Positions 28,162-37,834 of a stretch of DNA of 64,000 nucleotides are shown here, piece after piece. The position numbers were made by a program, and so were the translations under genes. The notes under the pieces are model-generated. The model had not been told where the DNA came from, searched no databases, and saw only the letters and a list, made by a program, of their open reading frames with translations. The stretch is from Pseudomonadota bacterium. GTDB lineage: Bacteria; Pseudomonadota; Gammaproteobacteria; Xanthomonadales; Wenzhouxiangellaceae. The number at the start of each line of letters is the position of its first letter. Positions within the stretch are counted from its first letter, which is position 1. The stretch covers positions 806,001 to 870,000 of the forward strand of contig CP053448.1 in the NCBI GenBank assembly GCA_013285445.1, given 5' to 3'.

Positions 28162-31100
28162 ATGATGGAAAATCAGGCTCGGCGCTTTGCCGCAGGGCGC
28201 AGTTTGCTCGCGGCCGCTGTCGTATGCGGCGCGCTGGCCGCTGGCACGGATTCCGCCAGCGCAGGCGTTTCGGACCCGCAAACGGTCACCATTTCCAATG
28301 ACGGGGTCGGGGCGTCCACGCTGATGGTCAGTGCCATTACCATGAGCAACGGCACGCACTTCGCGCTGGTCTCCGGCGGCAGTTGCCCGGCGCCGCCGTT
28401 CGCGCTTGACGGCGGCGAGAGCTGCACCCAATGGGTGGTCTTCGACCCGCAAAGTAATGGTGAGCATACCGACACCGTGGTGGTCTCCAGCGATGCGCCG
28501 GAGGTGACCAACGATATCGTGACCCTGCAGGGCACCGGCGTTCCCGGCCCGACACCGGAGCTGGCCATTACGCCTGATCCGCTTGATTTCGGACTGGTGG
28601 CCGCGGCCAATCTGCCCATTGATGACAGCTTTACGGTCAGCAACAATGGGGATCCCGGCACCTCGCTGACGGTCTCGAACCTGCAGCTGACCGGAGACAG
28701 CGAGTTTTCCATCCTCAGCGAGAACTGTCTCGGCAGCGTGCTGTTCGACGGCGACAGCTGCACCGTCACGATTCGTTTCAATGCCGCCAGCGACGGCGCC
28801 TTTGCCGGCCAGCTGACGGTCGACTCCGATGCCGGCAGCGTGGCGGCGCAGATCCAGGGCGCCACCCAGATTCCCGCTCAGCTGGCCTTTGTGGTCCAGC
28901 CGTCCAACGTCTCGGTCAATTCGGTCATCACCCCGGCCATGGTCGTCGAGGTGCAAACCAGCTCGGGTGATCTGGTGACGCTGGACAACAGCACCATCGT
29001 CGAGCTGGAGATTGCCGGCGATCCGAGTGGTGAGGCCACAGCGGACGGTACGTTGAGTCGCCAGGTCAGTGGGGGACAGGCCACGTTTGACGATATCAGC
29101 ATCGATCGGGTCGGCGCCGGATTCACGCTGCGGGCGGTTGACGGCGCCGGCCTGCTCGACAGCGACGTCAGTACACCGTTCGATGTCATCGCCGGTGCGC
29201 CGGCAGCGCTGGCATTCGGCGTCGAGCCGGGCAACACGCAGGTCAATGCCACCATCAGTCCGCCGGTCACGGTCGAGGTGCTCGATGCCTGGGGCAACCG
29301 GGTCGACTGGGACAATACGACCAGCGTCGGGCTGGCGCTGTCCGGCGGCAACCCGGCGGCGGTGCTCGGCGGCGGGGGCGCGCAAGCGGTCAGTGCCGGT
29401 GTGGCCAGCTTCTCCGCATTGACCGTAGACCAGGCGGCGTCCGGCTACGTGCTGGAAGCGACCGCCAGCGGTGGCCTGGTGCCCGCCACCAGCACCGCCT
29501 TTGATATCACGCCGGGTGATTCGACGCTCGAGATCACGGGTTTTGATCCGGCTGCATCGCAGACCGTGGGCGAGCCGTATACCGTGTCGATCAGCATTGC
29601 CGGGGCCGCGCCGAGCGGTGAGGTCACGATCAGCGACAACGGCAACAGCTGCGTGGTCGATCTGGATCTGGGGCAGACGGGCTGCGAGCTGGTCTCGACC
29701 AGCGCCGGCGCCAGGACCATTACCGCGGTCTATCCCGGTGACGCCAACAACGCCGCCAGCCAGGACAGCGCCGGCTACCAGATCGATCCGGCCAGCACGA
29801 CGCTCGAGATCACGGCCATCGATCCGGCCGGGTCGCAGTCGGTCAACGCGCCCTATACGGTCACGGTCGGCATCGACGGCTTCAGCCCCGGCGGGACGGT
29901 GTCGGTCAACGACGGCCAGGGCGCTGTGTGCACGATCGTGCTGCCCGATCCGGACTGCGATCTGGTCTCGACCAGCGTCGGGCCGCGCACCATCACTGCC
30001 AGTTATTCCGGCGATGCCAACAACTCGCCCGATAGCGCCAGCGCCAGCTACGAAATCGTTGCCGGGGCACCTGATCAACTGGTATTCACGATACAGCCCG
30101 GCAATACCAGCTCCGGTCAGCCGATCACGCCGCCGGTGGTGGTGCAGGTACAGGATGCCTGGGGCAACCCGGTGGTCGATGACAATGCCACCGTAGTCGA
30201 ACTGCTGCTGCAAAACGGCACGCCGGGCGCCCAGCTCAGTGGTGGCGATCCGGCGACCGTTAGCGCCGGCCAGGCCGGATTCGGCAGCCTGACCGTCGAT
30301 CTGGTCGGCAGCGGCTACCGCCTTCGCGCGCAGGCTGCCGGGCTGTCATCGGCGACCAGCGACCCGTTCGAAGTCGGTCCCGGCACAGCGGTCGAGCTGC
30401 GTTTCGACAGCCAGCCGACGACCACGCTGGTCGGCGGGGTGATGACGCCGGCGGTGACGGTCAGCGTGCGCGACCAGGCCGGCAACCTGGTCGACAGCGA
30501 CAACACGACCGAAGTCCAGCTGAGCCTGAGCGGCGGCACGCCGGGTGCAACGCTGAGCAACGGCGGGCCGCAAACCGTGATCAACGGCCTGGCCAATTTC
30601 GGTGCGCTCAGCGTCGACCTGACCGGCCTGGATTATCAGCTCGGCGCCGATGATGCCTCCGGCCCGCTGGCTGGCGATCTCAGCGACCTGTTCAATATCG
30701 TCAGCACCGCCAGCACCACAAGCATCCTGGCGATCAACCCGGCCGGTTCGCAGACCGTCGGTCAGCCCTATACCGTGCAGGTCGATGTCGACGGCGCCAG
30801 TCCGGCCGGTCCGGTGACCGTCAGCGACGGGGTTGGTGGCAGCTGCCTGATCGATTTTCCGACCAGCGATTCCTGCGCGCTGACCACCGGCCAGGCCGGC
30901 CTGCGCACGATCACGGCCAGCTTTGCCGGCGACGCGAACAATGCCTCGAGCAGCGACCAGACCGGCTACACGATCGACCCGGTACAGTCGATCGTCAGTA
31001 TTGACGGTCTGGTGCCCGCCAGCGAGCAGGTGGTCAACCAGCCTTATACCGTGCAGGTTTCGGTGACCGGCTTCAGTCCGGGCGGTGCAGTACTTGTCGA

Positions 31101-31926
31101 TGACGGGCAGGGCAATGACTGCCAGATCAACCTGCCCGACGCCAGCTGTCAGCTGGTCTCGGGTTCGGTCGGGCCGGTGACAATCAGCGCGAGCTATCCC
31201 GGTGACGACAACAACCTCGGCGCCAGCGACAGCGCGGCCTACGAGATTGTCCGCGCCGAAACCACAACCGAAATCCTGGGCGTCAATCCGCCGGATGAAC
31301 AGCAGGTCGACGAGCCCTACACCGTCTTCGTGTCCGTATCGGGTCAATCACCGGGGGGTGAAGTCACGGTCAGTGATGACCAGGGCGAACAGTGCCTGGT
31401 CGATCTGGACCTCGGTCAGATCAGCTGCGAACTGGTCTCCAGCGTGGTCGGAACCCGGACCCTTACGGCCAGCTATCCGGGCGATGCGTTCAACGCGCCG
31501 AGCCAGGATCAGCGCAGCTACGACATCATCGGCAGCGGGCCGGTGGCGCTGGCGTTTGCAGTCGAACCCGACTATGGCGTGGTCAACGGCCCCCTGCTGC
31601 CGCGGGTGGTCGTGTACGTGGTCGACAGTCAGGGGCAGCTGGTAATCGACGATGACAGCACCGAAGTCGAGGTCCGGCTTGCCGCCGCGCCTGCCGGCGG
31701 GTCCCTGTCGGGCACCCTGCTGCTAACCGTGAGCCAGGGCGTGGCACGTTTCGAGGACTTGAGCATCGACCGGGCAGGCGACGGCTACCAGCTTGAAGCG
31801 CGAACGCCGAACATCGGTCTGACGCCGACCACTGGCGCTGCGTTTCGCGTGCGCGATGACCAGCTGCTCCGGGATCGCTTCGAAGCCGTGACCGACGAGC
31901 TGTTCAGGGATCGTTTCGAACCCTGA
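28162..31926 (+). CDS. Large secreted Ig-repeat protein with C-terminal FRDRFE motif
   Basis: 1254 residues, signal peptide ending SASA. Two ASPM/SPD2/hydin-like beta domains (about 36-240) are followed by alternating modules: type A with an LxFxVQPxNxxVNxxITP opening (five copies) and type B with TLEITxxDPAxSQTVxxPYTV and YPGDANN (five copies), both Ig-like. It ends with a duplicated tail, LLRDRFE then LFRDRFEP. Start ATG 28162 follows AAGGGAG. The strongly repeated DNA (28.9-31.6 kb) is prone to copy-number change. Likely a surface adhesin or matrix protein; the specific role is unknown. Confidence 0.82.
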   Translation: MMENQARRFAAGRSLLAAAVVCGALAAGTDSASAGVSDPQTVTISNDGVGASTLMVSAITMSNGTHFALVSGGSCPAPPFALDGGESCTQWVVFDPQSNGEHTDTVVVSSDAPEVTNDIVTLQGTGVPGPTPELAITPDPLDFGLVAAANLPIDDSFTVSNNGDPGTSLTVSNLQLTGDSEFSILSENCLGSVLFDGDSCTVTIRFNAASDGAFAGQLTVDSDAGSVAAQIQGATQIPAQLAFVVQPSNVSVNSVITPAMVVEVQTSSGDLVTLDNSTIVELEIAGDPSGEATADGTLSRQVSGGQATFDDISIDRVGAGFTLRAVDGAGLLDSDVSTPFDVIAGAPAALAFGVEPGNTQVNATISPPVTVEVLDAWGNRVDWDNTTSVGLALSGGNPAAVLGGGGAQAVSAGVASFSALTVDQAASGYVLEATASGGLVPATSTAFDITPGDSTLEITGFDPAASQTVGEPYTVSISIAGAAPSGEVTISDNGNSCVVDLDLGQTGCELVSTSAGARTITAVYPGDANNAASQDSAGYQIDPASTTLEITAIDPAGSQSVNAPYTVTVGIDGFSPGGTVSVNDGQGAVCTIVLPDPDCDLVSTSVGPRTITASYSGDANNSPDSASASYEIVAGAPDQLVFTIQPGNTSSGQPITPPVVVQVQDAWGNPVVDDNATVVELLLQNGTPGAQLSGGDPATVSAGQAGFGSLTVDLVGSGYRLRAQAAGLSSATSDPFEVGPGTAVELRFDSQPTTTLVGGVMTPAVTVSVRDQAGNLVDSDNTTEVQLSLSGGTPGATLSNGGPQTVINGLANFGALSVDLTGLDYQLGADDASGPLAGDLSDLFNIVSTASTTSILAINPAGSQTVGQPYTVQVDVDGASPAGPVTVSDGVGGSCLIDFPTSDSCALTTGQAGLRTITASFAGDANNASSSDQTGYTIDPVQSIVSIDGLVPASEQVVNQPYTVQVSVTGFSPGGAVLVDDGQGNDCQINLPDASCQLVSGSVGPVTISASYPGDDNNLGASDSAAYEIVRAETTTEILGVNPPDEQQVDEPYTVFVSVSGQSPGGEVTVSDDQGEQCLVDLDLGQISCELVSSVVGTRTLTASYPGDAFNAPSQDQRSYDIIGSGPVALAFAVEPDYGVVNGPLLPRVVVYVVDSQGQLVIDDDSTEVEVRLAAAPAGGSLSGTLLLTVSQGVARFEDLSIDRAGDGYQLEARTPNIGLTPTTGAAFRVRDDQLLRDRFEAVTDELFRDRFEP

Positions 31927-31980
31927 GCGGGTGCCGGGGCGTGATTGGCGCCGGCTGTGGTCCCGGCACGGCCGGCTCGA

Positions 31981-31986
31981 TACAAT
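31981..31986 (+). promoter_or_regulatory. Candidate -10 hexamer of the trp operon
   Basis: TACAAT 40 bp upstream of the trpE GTG. No trp leader peptide or attenuator hairpin was recognised in the 99 bp between the surface-protein gene and trpE. Confidence 0.3.
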
Positions 31987-32025
31987 AGCCGGCCGTTCCC
32001 CGATTCCATACGAGCCTGCTGCAGC

Positions 32026-33513
32026 GTGAACCGCACCCGCTTCGAACAACTCGCCCGCGAGGGCTACAACCGCATCCCGGTCTGGCGCTCGATCGCCGCC
32101 GACCTGGACACGCCGCTGTCGGTCTACCTGAAGCTGGCCGACGGGCCGAATGCCTTTTTGCTGGAATCGGTCGAGGGCGGCGAGAACTGGGGCCGCTACT
32201 CGATCATCGGCCTGCCGTGCCGCCGCGCCTGGCGCGCCACCGGCCGCAGGCTCGAAGCGCTGGAGTACGGCCGCGTGATCGGCTCCAGAGACGACGTCGA
32301 CCCGCTGGCCGAAATCGATGCCCTGGTCGCCAGCCGCAAGGCCCCCGAACTCGACGAGCTGCCCGGCTTCGCCGGCGGCCTGGTGGGCTACTTCGGCTAC
32401 GAGACCGTCGCCCACCTGGAGCCGAAGCTGGATTTCTCGGCCAAGCCCGACGAGCTGGGCGTGCCCGAGATCCTGCTGCTCGAAGCCGAGGAACTGGCCG
32501 TGTTCGACAACCTGGCCGGCCGGCTCTACCTGATCGTCAACGCCGACCCCGAAGAACCGCGCGCCTGGGACACCGCCTGCCGCCGCCTCGACCAGCTCAC
32601 CCATCGCCTGCGCTGCGGCTCGCCGGGCTACCCGCCGGCGCCGGCCCACCCGCCCGGCGAAGAGGATTTCCGGTTCGGCTTCTCGGAAAACGACTTCAAG
32701 GACGCCGTGGCGCGCATCAAGGAATACATCCTCGACGGCGACACCATGCAGGTGGTGCTCTCCCAGCGCATGAGCGTGGACCTGGCCGCCCGGCCGCTCG
32801 ACGTCTACCGGGCCTTAAGAAGCCTCAACCCCTCGCCCTACATGTACTTCTTCGATTTTCATGACCAGCGCGGCGACTTCCAGGTGGTGGGTTCATCCCC
32901 CGAAGTGCTGGTGCGCGTATCCGACCGCGAGGCCATGGTGCGCCCCATCGCCGGCACCCGCCCGCGCGGCAAGACGGCCGAAGAAGACCGCCGCCTGGAA
33001 GAAGAACTCAAGGCCGACCCCAAGGAACTGGCCGAGCACCTGATGCTGATCGACCTGGGCCGCAACGACATCGGCCGGATCGCGGCCACCGGCACGGTCG
33101 AGCTGACCGACCGCATGGTGATCGAGCGCTACTCGCACGTCATGCACCTGGTCTCGGAAGTCCACGGCCAGCTCGACACGGACATGAGCGCGATTGATGT
33201 GCTGCGCGCCACCTTCCCGGCCGGCACGCTCTCGGGCGCCCCGAAAGTCCGCGCGATGGAAATCATCAATGAACTCGAGCCGGTGCGCCGCGGCGTCTAC
33301 GCCGGCGCGGTCGGCCACCTGGACTGGCACGGCAACGCGGACCTGGCGATCGCCATCCGCACCGCGCTGGTCAAGGACCACACCCTGCACCTGCAGGCCG
33401 GCGCCGGCATCGTCGCCGACTCCGACCCGCAGGCCGAATGGGAAGAAACCATGAACAAGGGCCGCGCGCTGATCCGCGCCGTGGCCGAGGCCGGCGGAGG
33501 ACTGCACCGGTGA
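32026..33513 (+). CDS. trpE: Anthranilate synthase component I
   Basis: 495 residues. Makes anthranilate from chorismate with ammonia from TrpG. The N-terminal feedback domain contains LLESVEGGENWGRYSIIG (Trp-binding ESxExxxxxGRYS pattern). The chorismate-binding core has SQRMSVDL, SSPEVLVRV, PIAGTRPRG, LIDLGRNDIGR, SGAPKVRAMEII and GAGIVADSDPQAEWEE. Start GTG 32026; longer open frame upstream is not trpE. Its stop overlaps the next gene's GTG. Confidence 0.97.
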   Translation: MNRTRFEQLAREGYNRIPVWRSIAADLDTPLSVYLKLADGPNAFLLESVEGGENWGRYSIIGLPCRRAWRATGRRLEALEYGRVIGSRDDVDPLAEIDALVASRKAPELDELPGFAGGLVGYFGYETVAHLEPKLDFSAKPDELGVPEILLLEAEELAVFDNLAGRLYLIVNADPEEPRAWDTACRRLDQLTHRLRCGSPGYPPAPAHPPGEEDFRFGFSENDFKDAVARIKEYILDGDTMQVVLSQRMSVDLAARPLDVYRALRSLNPSPYMYFFDFHDQRGDFQVVGSSPEVLVRVSDREAMVRPIAGTRPRGKTAEEDRRLEEELKADPKELAEHLMLIDLGRNDIGRIAATGTVELTDRMVIERYSHVMHLVSEVHGQLDTDMSAIDVLRATFPAGTLSGAPKVRAMEIINELEPVRRGVYAGAVGHLDWHGNADLAIAIRTALVKDHTLHLQAGAGIVADSDPQAEWEETMNKGRALIRAVAEAGGGLHR

Positions 33514-34226
33514 GGCCCCGTGTATTGCTGGTAGTCAGCCTTGCGATGCTGCTGGGGGCTTGTGCGAGCTCCCGACCGGCGCCGGAAGAGCCCGAACGCT
33601 ACGACGTCCGCCACGAGGGCAATCGCATTGTCTACCGGGGAGAAATGTCGGGCCTGGCGATCGAGGAAGTCGCCGGCCTGCTGGAGCAACATGGCGACAT
33701 GATCGAGTGGCTGGATATCGAGTCCCCCGGCGGCGAAGTCATGTGGGGGTTGGATCTCGGTGAACTGGTGCTTGAGCATGAACTCAAGGTGAGAGCATTC
33801 AATACGGGTTGCCACTCGACCTGCGCGAACTACGTCTTCACCGCGGGCCGGGAGCGCGCTATTGAGGATGGCGCGCTCGTCACCTGGCATGGGTCGGCGC
33901 TGCAGCGTAATTTGTCGATGCGCGACGGACGGCCGTTAAAGCCGTCTCTGCGGCAATATGTTCAGGAGTGGAAGGAGCGTCAGAGCGAATTCTTCCAACG
34001 GACCGGGGTGGACGAACGTATCACCATTGTCGGCCAGGACCTGGGATGTGAGTGCACGTGGGCGCTGTCGGCGGAGGACATGGCCCGATTTGGGCTCGAG
34101 GATGTTGACGTTCCTGATGGCTATACCGAAACCGACATCTCCAGCATTTCGGACAATTCCCACATGAGATTTCTAGAACTGCCCGATGATGTCTTCGAAC
34201 GCATCCGCCCGCGGGAGGATGCATGA
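33510..34226 (+). CDS. COG3904-type periplasmic lipoprotein with ClpP/crotonase-like fold, inserted in the trp operon
   Basis: 238 residues starting at GTG 33510, overlapping the trpE stop. Lipoprotein signal with lipobox LGAC (Cys18). The centre resembles ClpP-fold serine proteases: SPGG (72-75) as an oxyanion-type loop and CHSTC with a candidate nucleophile Ser103, then YVFTAG. COG3904 proteins are predicted periplasmic and uncharacterised. It has no known role in tryptophan synthesis and lies between two genes whose products form one complex. Sequence just before trpG repeats the 3' end of trpE (see findings), which points to insertion. Confidence 0.75.
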   Translation: MRPRVLLVVSLAMLLGACASSRPAPEEPERYDVRHEGNRIVYRGEMSGLAIEEVAGLLEQHGDMIEWLDIESPGGEVMWGLDLGELVLEHELKVRAFNTGCHSTCANYVFTAGRERAIEDGALVTWHGSALQRNLSMRDGRPLKPSLRQYVQEWKERQSEFFQRTGVDERITIVGQDLGCECTWALSAEDMARFGLEDVDVPDGYTETDISSISDNSHMRFLELPDDVFERIRPREDA

Positions 34227-34248
34227 CCCTGGCCGGAGGGCTGCACCG

Positions 34249-34829
<581 letters not shown>

Positions 34830-34833
<4 letters not shown>

Positions 34834-35849
34834 CCGCCATCAAACAGGCCCTCAACGAACTGGCCGAAGGCCACGACCTCGAAGGCGATGTCATGCGCGC
34901 GGCCATGCACGAGATCATGGCAGGCCAAGCCGACCCGGCCCAGGTCGGCGGCTTTTTGATGGGGCTGCGCGTCAAGGGCGAGACCCCCGTCGAGATTGCC
35001 GCTGCCGCCGAAGTCATGCGCGAAGTCGCCCAGCGCGTCGACATCGACCGCGAGGGCCTGACCGACATCGTCGGCACCGGCGGCGACGGGGCCTCGCTGT
35101 TCAACGTCTCCACCGCATCGGCCTTCGCCGCGGCCGCCGCCGGCGTGCGCGTGGCCAAGCACGGCAACCGATCCGTTTCCAGCAAGTCCGGCGCGGCCGA
35201 CGTGCTCGAGGCCGCCGGCTGCCGGCTCGACCTCACGCCCGCACAGGTCGCCACCCTCATCGACGAGCTGGGCGTGGGTTTCCTGTTCGCGCCGCAGCAC
35301 CACACGGCCATGAAGCACGCCATCGGCCCGCGCAAGGCGCTGGGCTTGCGCACCCTGTTCAACCTGCTCGGCCCCCTGACCAACCCGGCGTGCGCGCCCA
35401 ACCAGGTGCTGGGCGTCTACGCCCCGGAGCTGGTCCTGCCCCTGGCCGAGGTGATGCACGCCCTGGGCAGCCGGCACGTGATCGTCGTCCACAGCCATGA
35501 CGGCCTGGACGAAATCTCGATTGTCGAGCCCACCAAGGCCGCCGAACTGAAAGACGGCGAAATCCGCGAGATCGAGATCCAGCCCAACGACTACGGCATC
35601 AGGCACCACAGCCTGGCCGCGCTGCAGGTCAGTGATGCAAAAGAAAGCTTAGGCCTCGTCGAAGCCGCCCTGGGCGGCGAGCCGGGGCCGGCCGCCGACA
35701 TGGTCGCACTCAACGCGGGTGCCGCCATCTACGTCTCCGGCCGCGCCGAGAGCCTGGAAGAGGGTATCCGCCAGGCCCAGGACATTCTGGCCACCGGTGT
35801 GGGCCTGGAACGCCTCAAGCAATACGCCAACCGGAGCTACGCCCTGTGA
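34830..35849 (+). CDS. trpD: Anthranilate phosphoribosyltransferase
   Basis: 339 residues. Joins anthranilate and PRPP. PRPP loop [34 protein letters not shown], and [14 protein letters not shown] are intact. Start ATG 34830 overlaps trpG; the stop overlaps the trpC GTG, so trpG-D-C are translationally coupled. Confidence 0.97.
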
Positions 35850-36643
35850 GCTCGGATATCCTCAAGACCATCCTCGAAGCCAAGAAGCAAGAAGTCGAAC
35901 GCCGCCGCTCCGACCGGCCGCTCGAAGAACTGAAAGCCATCGTCAAGGACCTGCCGCCGTGCCGCGACTTCGCCGGCGAACTCAAGACCCGCGCCGCCGC
36001 CACCCAAGACGCCGTCATCGCCGAGATCAAGCGCGCCTCACCGTCTGCCGGCATCATCCGCCCCGACTTTGACCCCGAAGCGATCGCCAAGAGCTACCAG
36101 GCCGGCGGCGCCACCTGCCTGTCGGTGCTCACCGACGAGGGCTTCTTCGGCGGCCAGTCCGCCTTCCTGGTCGAGGCCAGAGCGGCCTGCCGCCTGCCGG
36201 TGTTGAGAAAGGACTTCATCATCGACCCCTGGCAGGTCGTCGAAACCCGCGCCATCGGCGCCGACGCCCTGCTGCTGATCGTTGCCGCCCTCAACGACGA
36301 CCAGCTCGCCGATCTGGCCGAGCTGGGCAAGGAGCTGGGTCTGGCCGTGCTGGTGGAAGTGCACGACGAGGCGGAGATGGAGCGCGCACTCAAGGTGCCC
36401 GGGGACCTGGTGGGGATCAATAATCGGGACCTGCACAGATTTGTCACCGACCTGGAGGCTACGCTAAGGTTGGCGCCTATGGTGCCTAAGGATCGGTTGG
36501 TGGTTTCGGAGAGCGGGATTCATAGCCCGGAAGATATTAAAAAGCTTCAAGAAGGAGGGATTGGGGCGTTTTTGATTGGGGAGGTGTTTATGCGGGCGGA
36601 GGAGCCGGGGGAGGCGTTGAGTCGAATCGTTACGTCACGATAG
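35846..36643 (+). CDS. trpC: Indole-3-glycerol phosphate synthase
   Basis: 265-residue TIM barrel closing the ring of CdRP. ILKTILEAKKQEVERRR, IKRASPSAGIIRPDFDP, LRKDFIIDPWQV, VEVHDEAEME, GINNRDL and VSESGI are all present. GTG start 35846. It is monofunctional (no TrpF domain) and is the last trp gene in the window; trpF, trpB and trpA are elsewhere. The last ~200 bp change in base composition (fewer C-ending codons) as the accessory region is approached. Confidence 0.97.
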   Translation: MSSDILKTILEAKKQEVERRRSDRPLEELKAIVKDLPPCRDFAGELKTRAAATQDAVIAEIKRASPSAGIIRPDFDPEAIAKSYQAGGATCLSVLTDEGFFGGQSAFLVEARAACRLPVLRKDFIIDPWQVVETRAIGADALLLIVAALNDDQLADLAELGKELGLAVLVEVHDEAEMERALKVPGDLVGINNRDLHRFVTDLEATLRLAPMVPKDRLVVSESGIHSPEDIKKLQEGGIGAFLIGEVFMRAEEPGEALSRIVTSR

Positions 36644-36696
36644 GTTTGAAAGATCCTCGGTTTACCTTAGGTGCAGGGTGGGGAATCTGCCTTTTA

Positions 36697-37804
36697 TTAA
36701 CCCGGCAGGAAAGTAGATAAGGTATAATCGGGCTATGAAAGAAGATGCCCGCGCACTTCCTGCGGTGGTCCAGGAAGAAAAACGCAAACAGGCCATCCGC
36801 ATGTGGCAGAAACGCCGCTACACCCACCGTGAAATTGCCGAGCAAGTCGGCGTTCACTATTTGACTGTCGGACGCTGGGTTCGAACATACCAAGCCGAAG
36901 GCATGAAAGCCCTGCGGGCTTCCAAGGCACAGGGTCGCCCGGTTGGATCTGGACGATCCATGAGTGAGGAGCAAGAGAACCAGATTCAGAAGGTTCTGAT
37001 TGATAAGACGCCGGATCAACTCAAGCTGAGTTACGCCCTTTGGACACGCGAAGCAGTACAACAGTTGATTTTGCAGGAGACTGGCATCCGGCTGGCAATC
37101 CGTACTGTGGGCGACTATCTCAAGCGCTGGGGTTTTACGGTCCAGAAGCCCAAGAAACAGGCCTACGAGCAGCGTCCTGCTGAAGTGAAGCAGTGGCTGG
37201 ACGACGAATATCCGGCCATTCATGCTCGCGCCAAGGCTGAGAAAGCTGAGATTCACTGGGGCGATGAGACGGGGCTTCGCAGCGACAGTCAACATGTTCG
37301 GGGCTATGCGCCCAAGGGCAAAACACCCGTTCTTCGCCTGAATGCCAAGCGTGAGTCCATCAACCTGATCTCTGCGGTCACTAACCAGGGCAAGGTTCGG
37401 TTCCGGATGTTCGATGGGACCATGAATGCAGACATCCTGATTGACTTCATGAAGCGCCTGATTAGAGACGCGAAACGCAAAGTCTTTCTGATTCTCGATA
37501 ACCTGCGGGTTCATCACGCCAAGGTCGTCAAAGCCTGGCTTGCCGAGCACAAGGATGAAATCGAGGTCTTCTACCTGCCTTCCTATTCGCCGGAACTAAA
37601 CCCAGACGAATATCTCAATTGTGATCTCAAGGCCGGCGTCCATGGTGGGCTGCCGGCCAGAAGCAAAAAGGAACTGAAGGCAAAGACAATCGCTCATCTG
37701 AGGAAACTGCAGAAACTGCCCGGGCGAGTTATAAAGTACTTCCAAGCCGAGCCCATTCAATATGCAGCCTGTGCTTGAGCATTTCTACTTATCCGCCGGG
37801 TTAA
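36697..37804 (+). mobile_element. IS630-family insertion sequence, copy 1
   Basis: 1108 bp, ends TTAACCCGGC.../...GCCGGGTTAA, terminal repeats matching about 20 of 23 positions. Flanked by TA at 36695-36696 and 37805-37806, the TA target duplication of IS630/Tc1-mariner elements. Differs from copy 2 (41709-42816) at only two noticed coding bases. Inserted about 50 bp after trpC. Confidence 0.93.
36735..37778 (+). CDS. IS630-family transposase (copy 1)
   Basis: 347 residues. N-terminal HTH (about 20-60, REIAEQVGVHYLTVGRW), winged region to about 140, then the DDE catalytic domain: Asp177 in WGDETGL, Asp255 in LILDNLRVHH and Glu292 in LNPDEYLN. The TATAAT at 36723-36728 is only 6 bp before the ATG and no ribosome site is present, which implies a leaderless message. 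Intact and probably functional. Confidence 0.95.
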   Translation: MKEDARALPAVVQEEKRKQAIRMWQKRRYTHREIAEQVGVHYLTVGRWVRTYQAEGMKALRASKAQGRPVGSGRSMSEEQENQIQKVLIDKTPDQLKLSYALWTREAVQQLILQETGIRLAIRTVGDYLKRWGFTVQKPKKQAYEQRPAEVKQWLDDEYPAIHARAKAEKAEIHWGDETGLRSDSQHVRGYAPKGKTPVLRLNAKRESINLISAVTNQGKVRFRMFDGTMNADILIDFMKRLIRDAKRKVFLILDNLRVHHAKVVKAWLAEHKDEIEVFYLPSYSPELNPDEYLNCDLKAGVHGGLPARSKKELKAKTIAHLRKLQKLPGRVIKYFQAEPIQYAACA

Positions 37805-37834
37805 TAGTTCCGGGTATAACACGGATCTGAGGAT

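Noticed and set aside
27961..30213. 750-codon minus-strand open frame opposite rpe end and the Ig-repeat protein
   Set aside because: Follows the repeat structure of the plus-strand gene and lacks a sensible start; artefact.
33438..33509. Longer N-terminus for the COG3904-type lipoprotein
   Set aside because: It would lie inside trpE and destroy the lipoprotein signal; GTG 33510 gives a proper lipobox.
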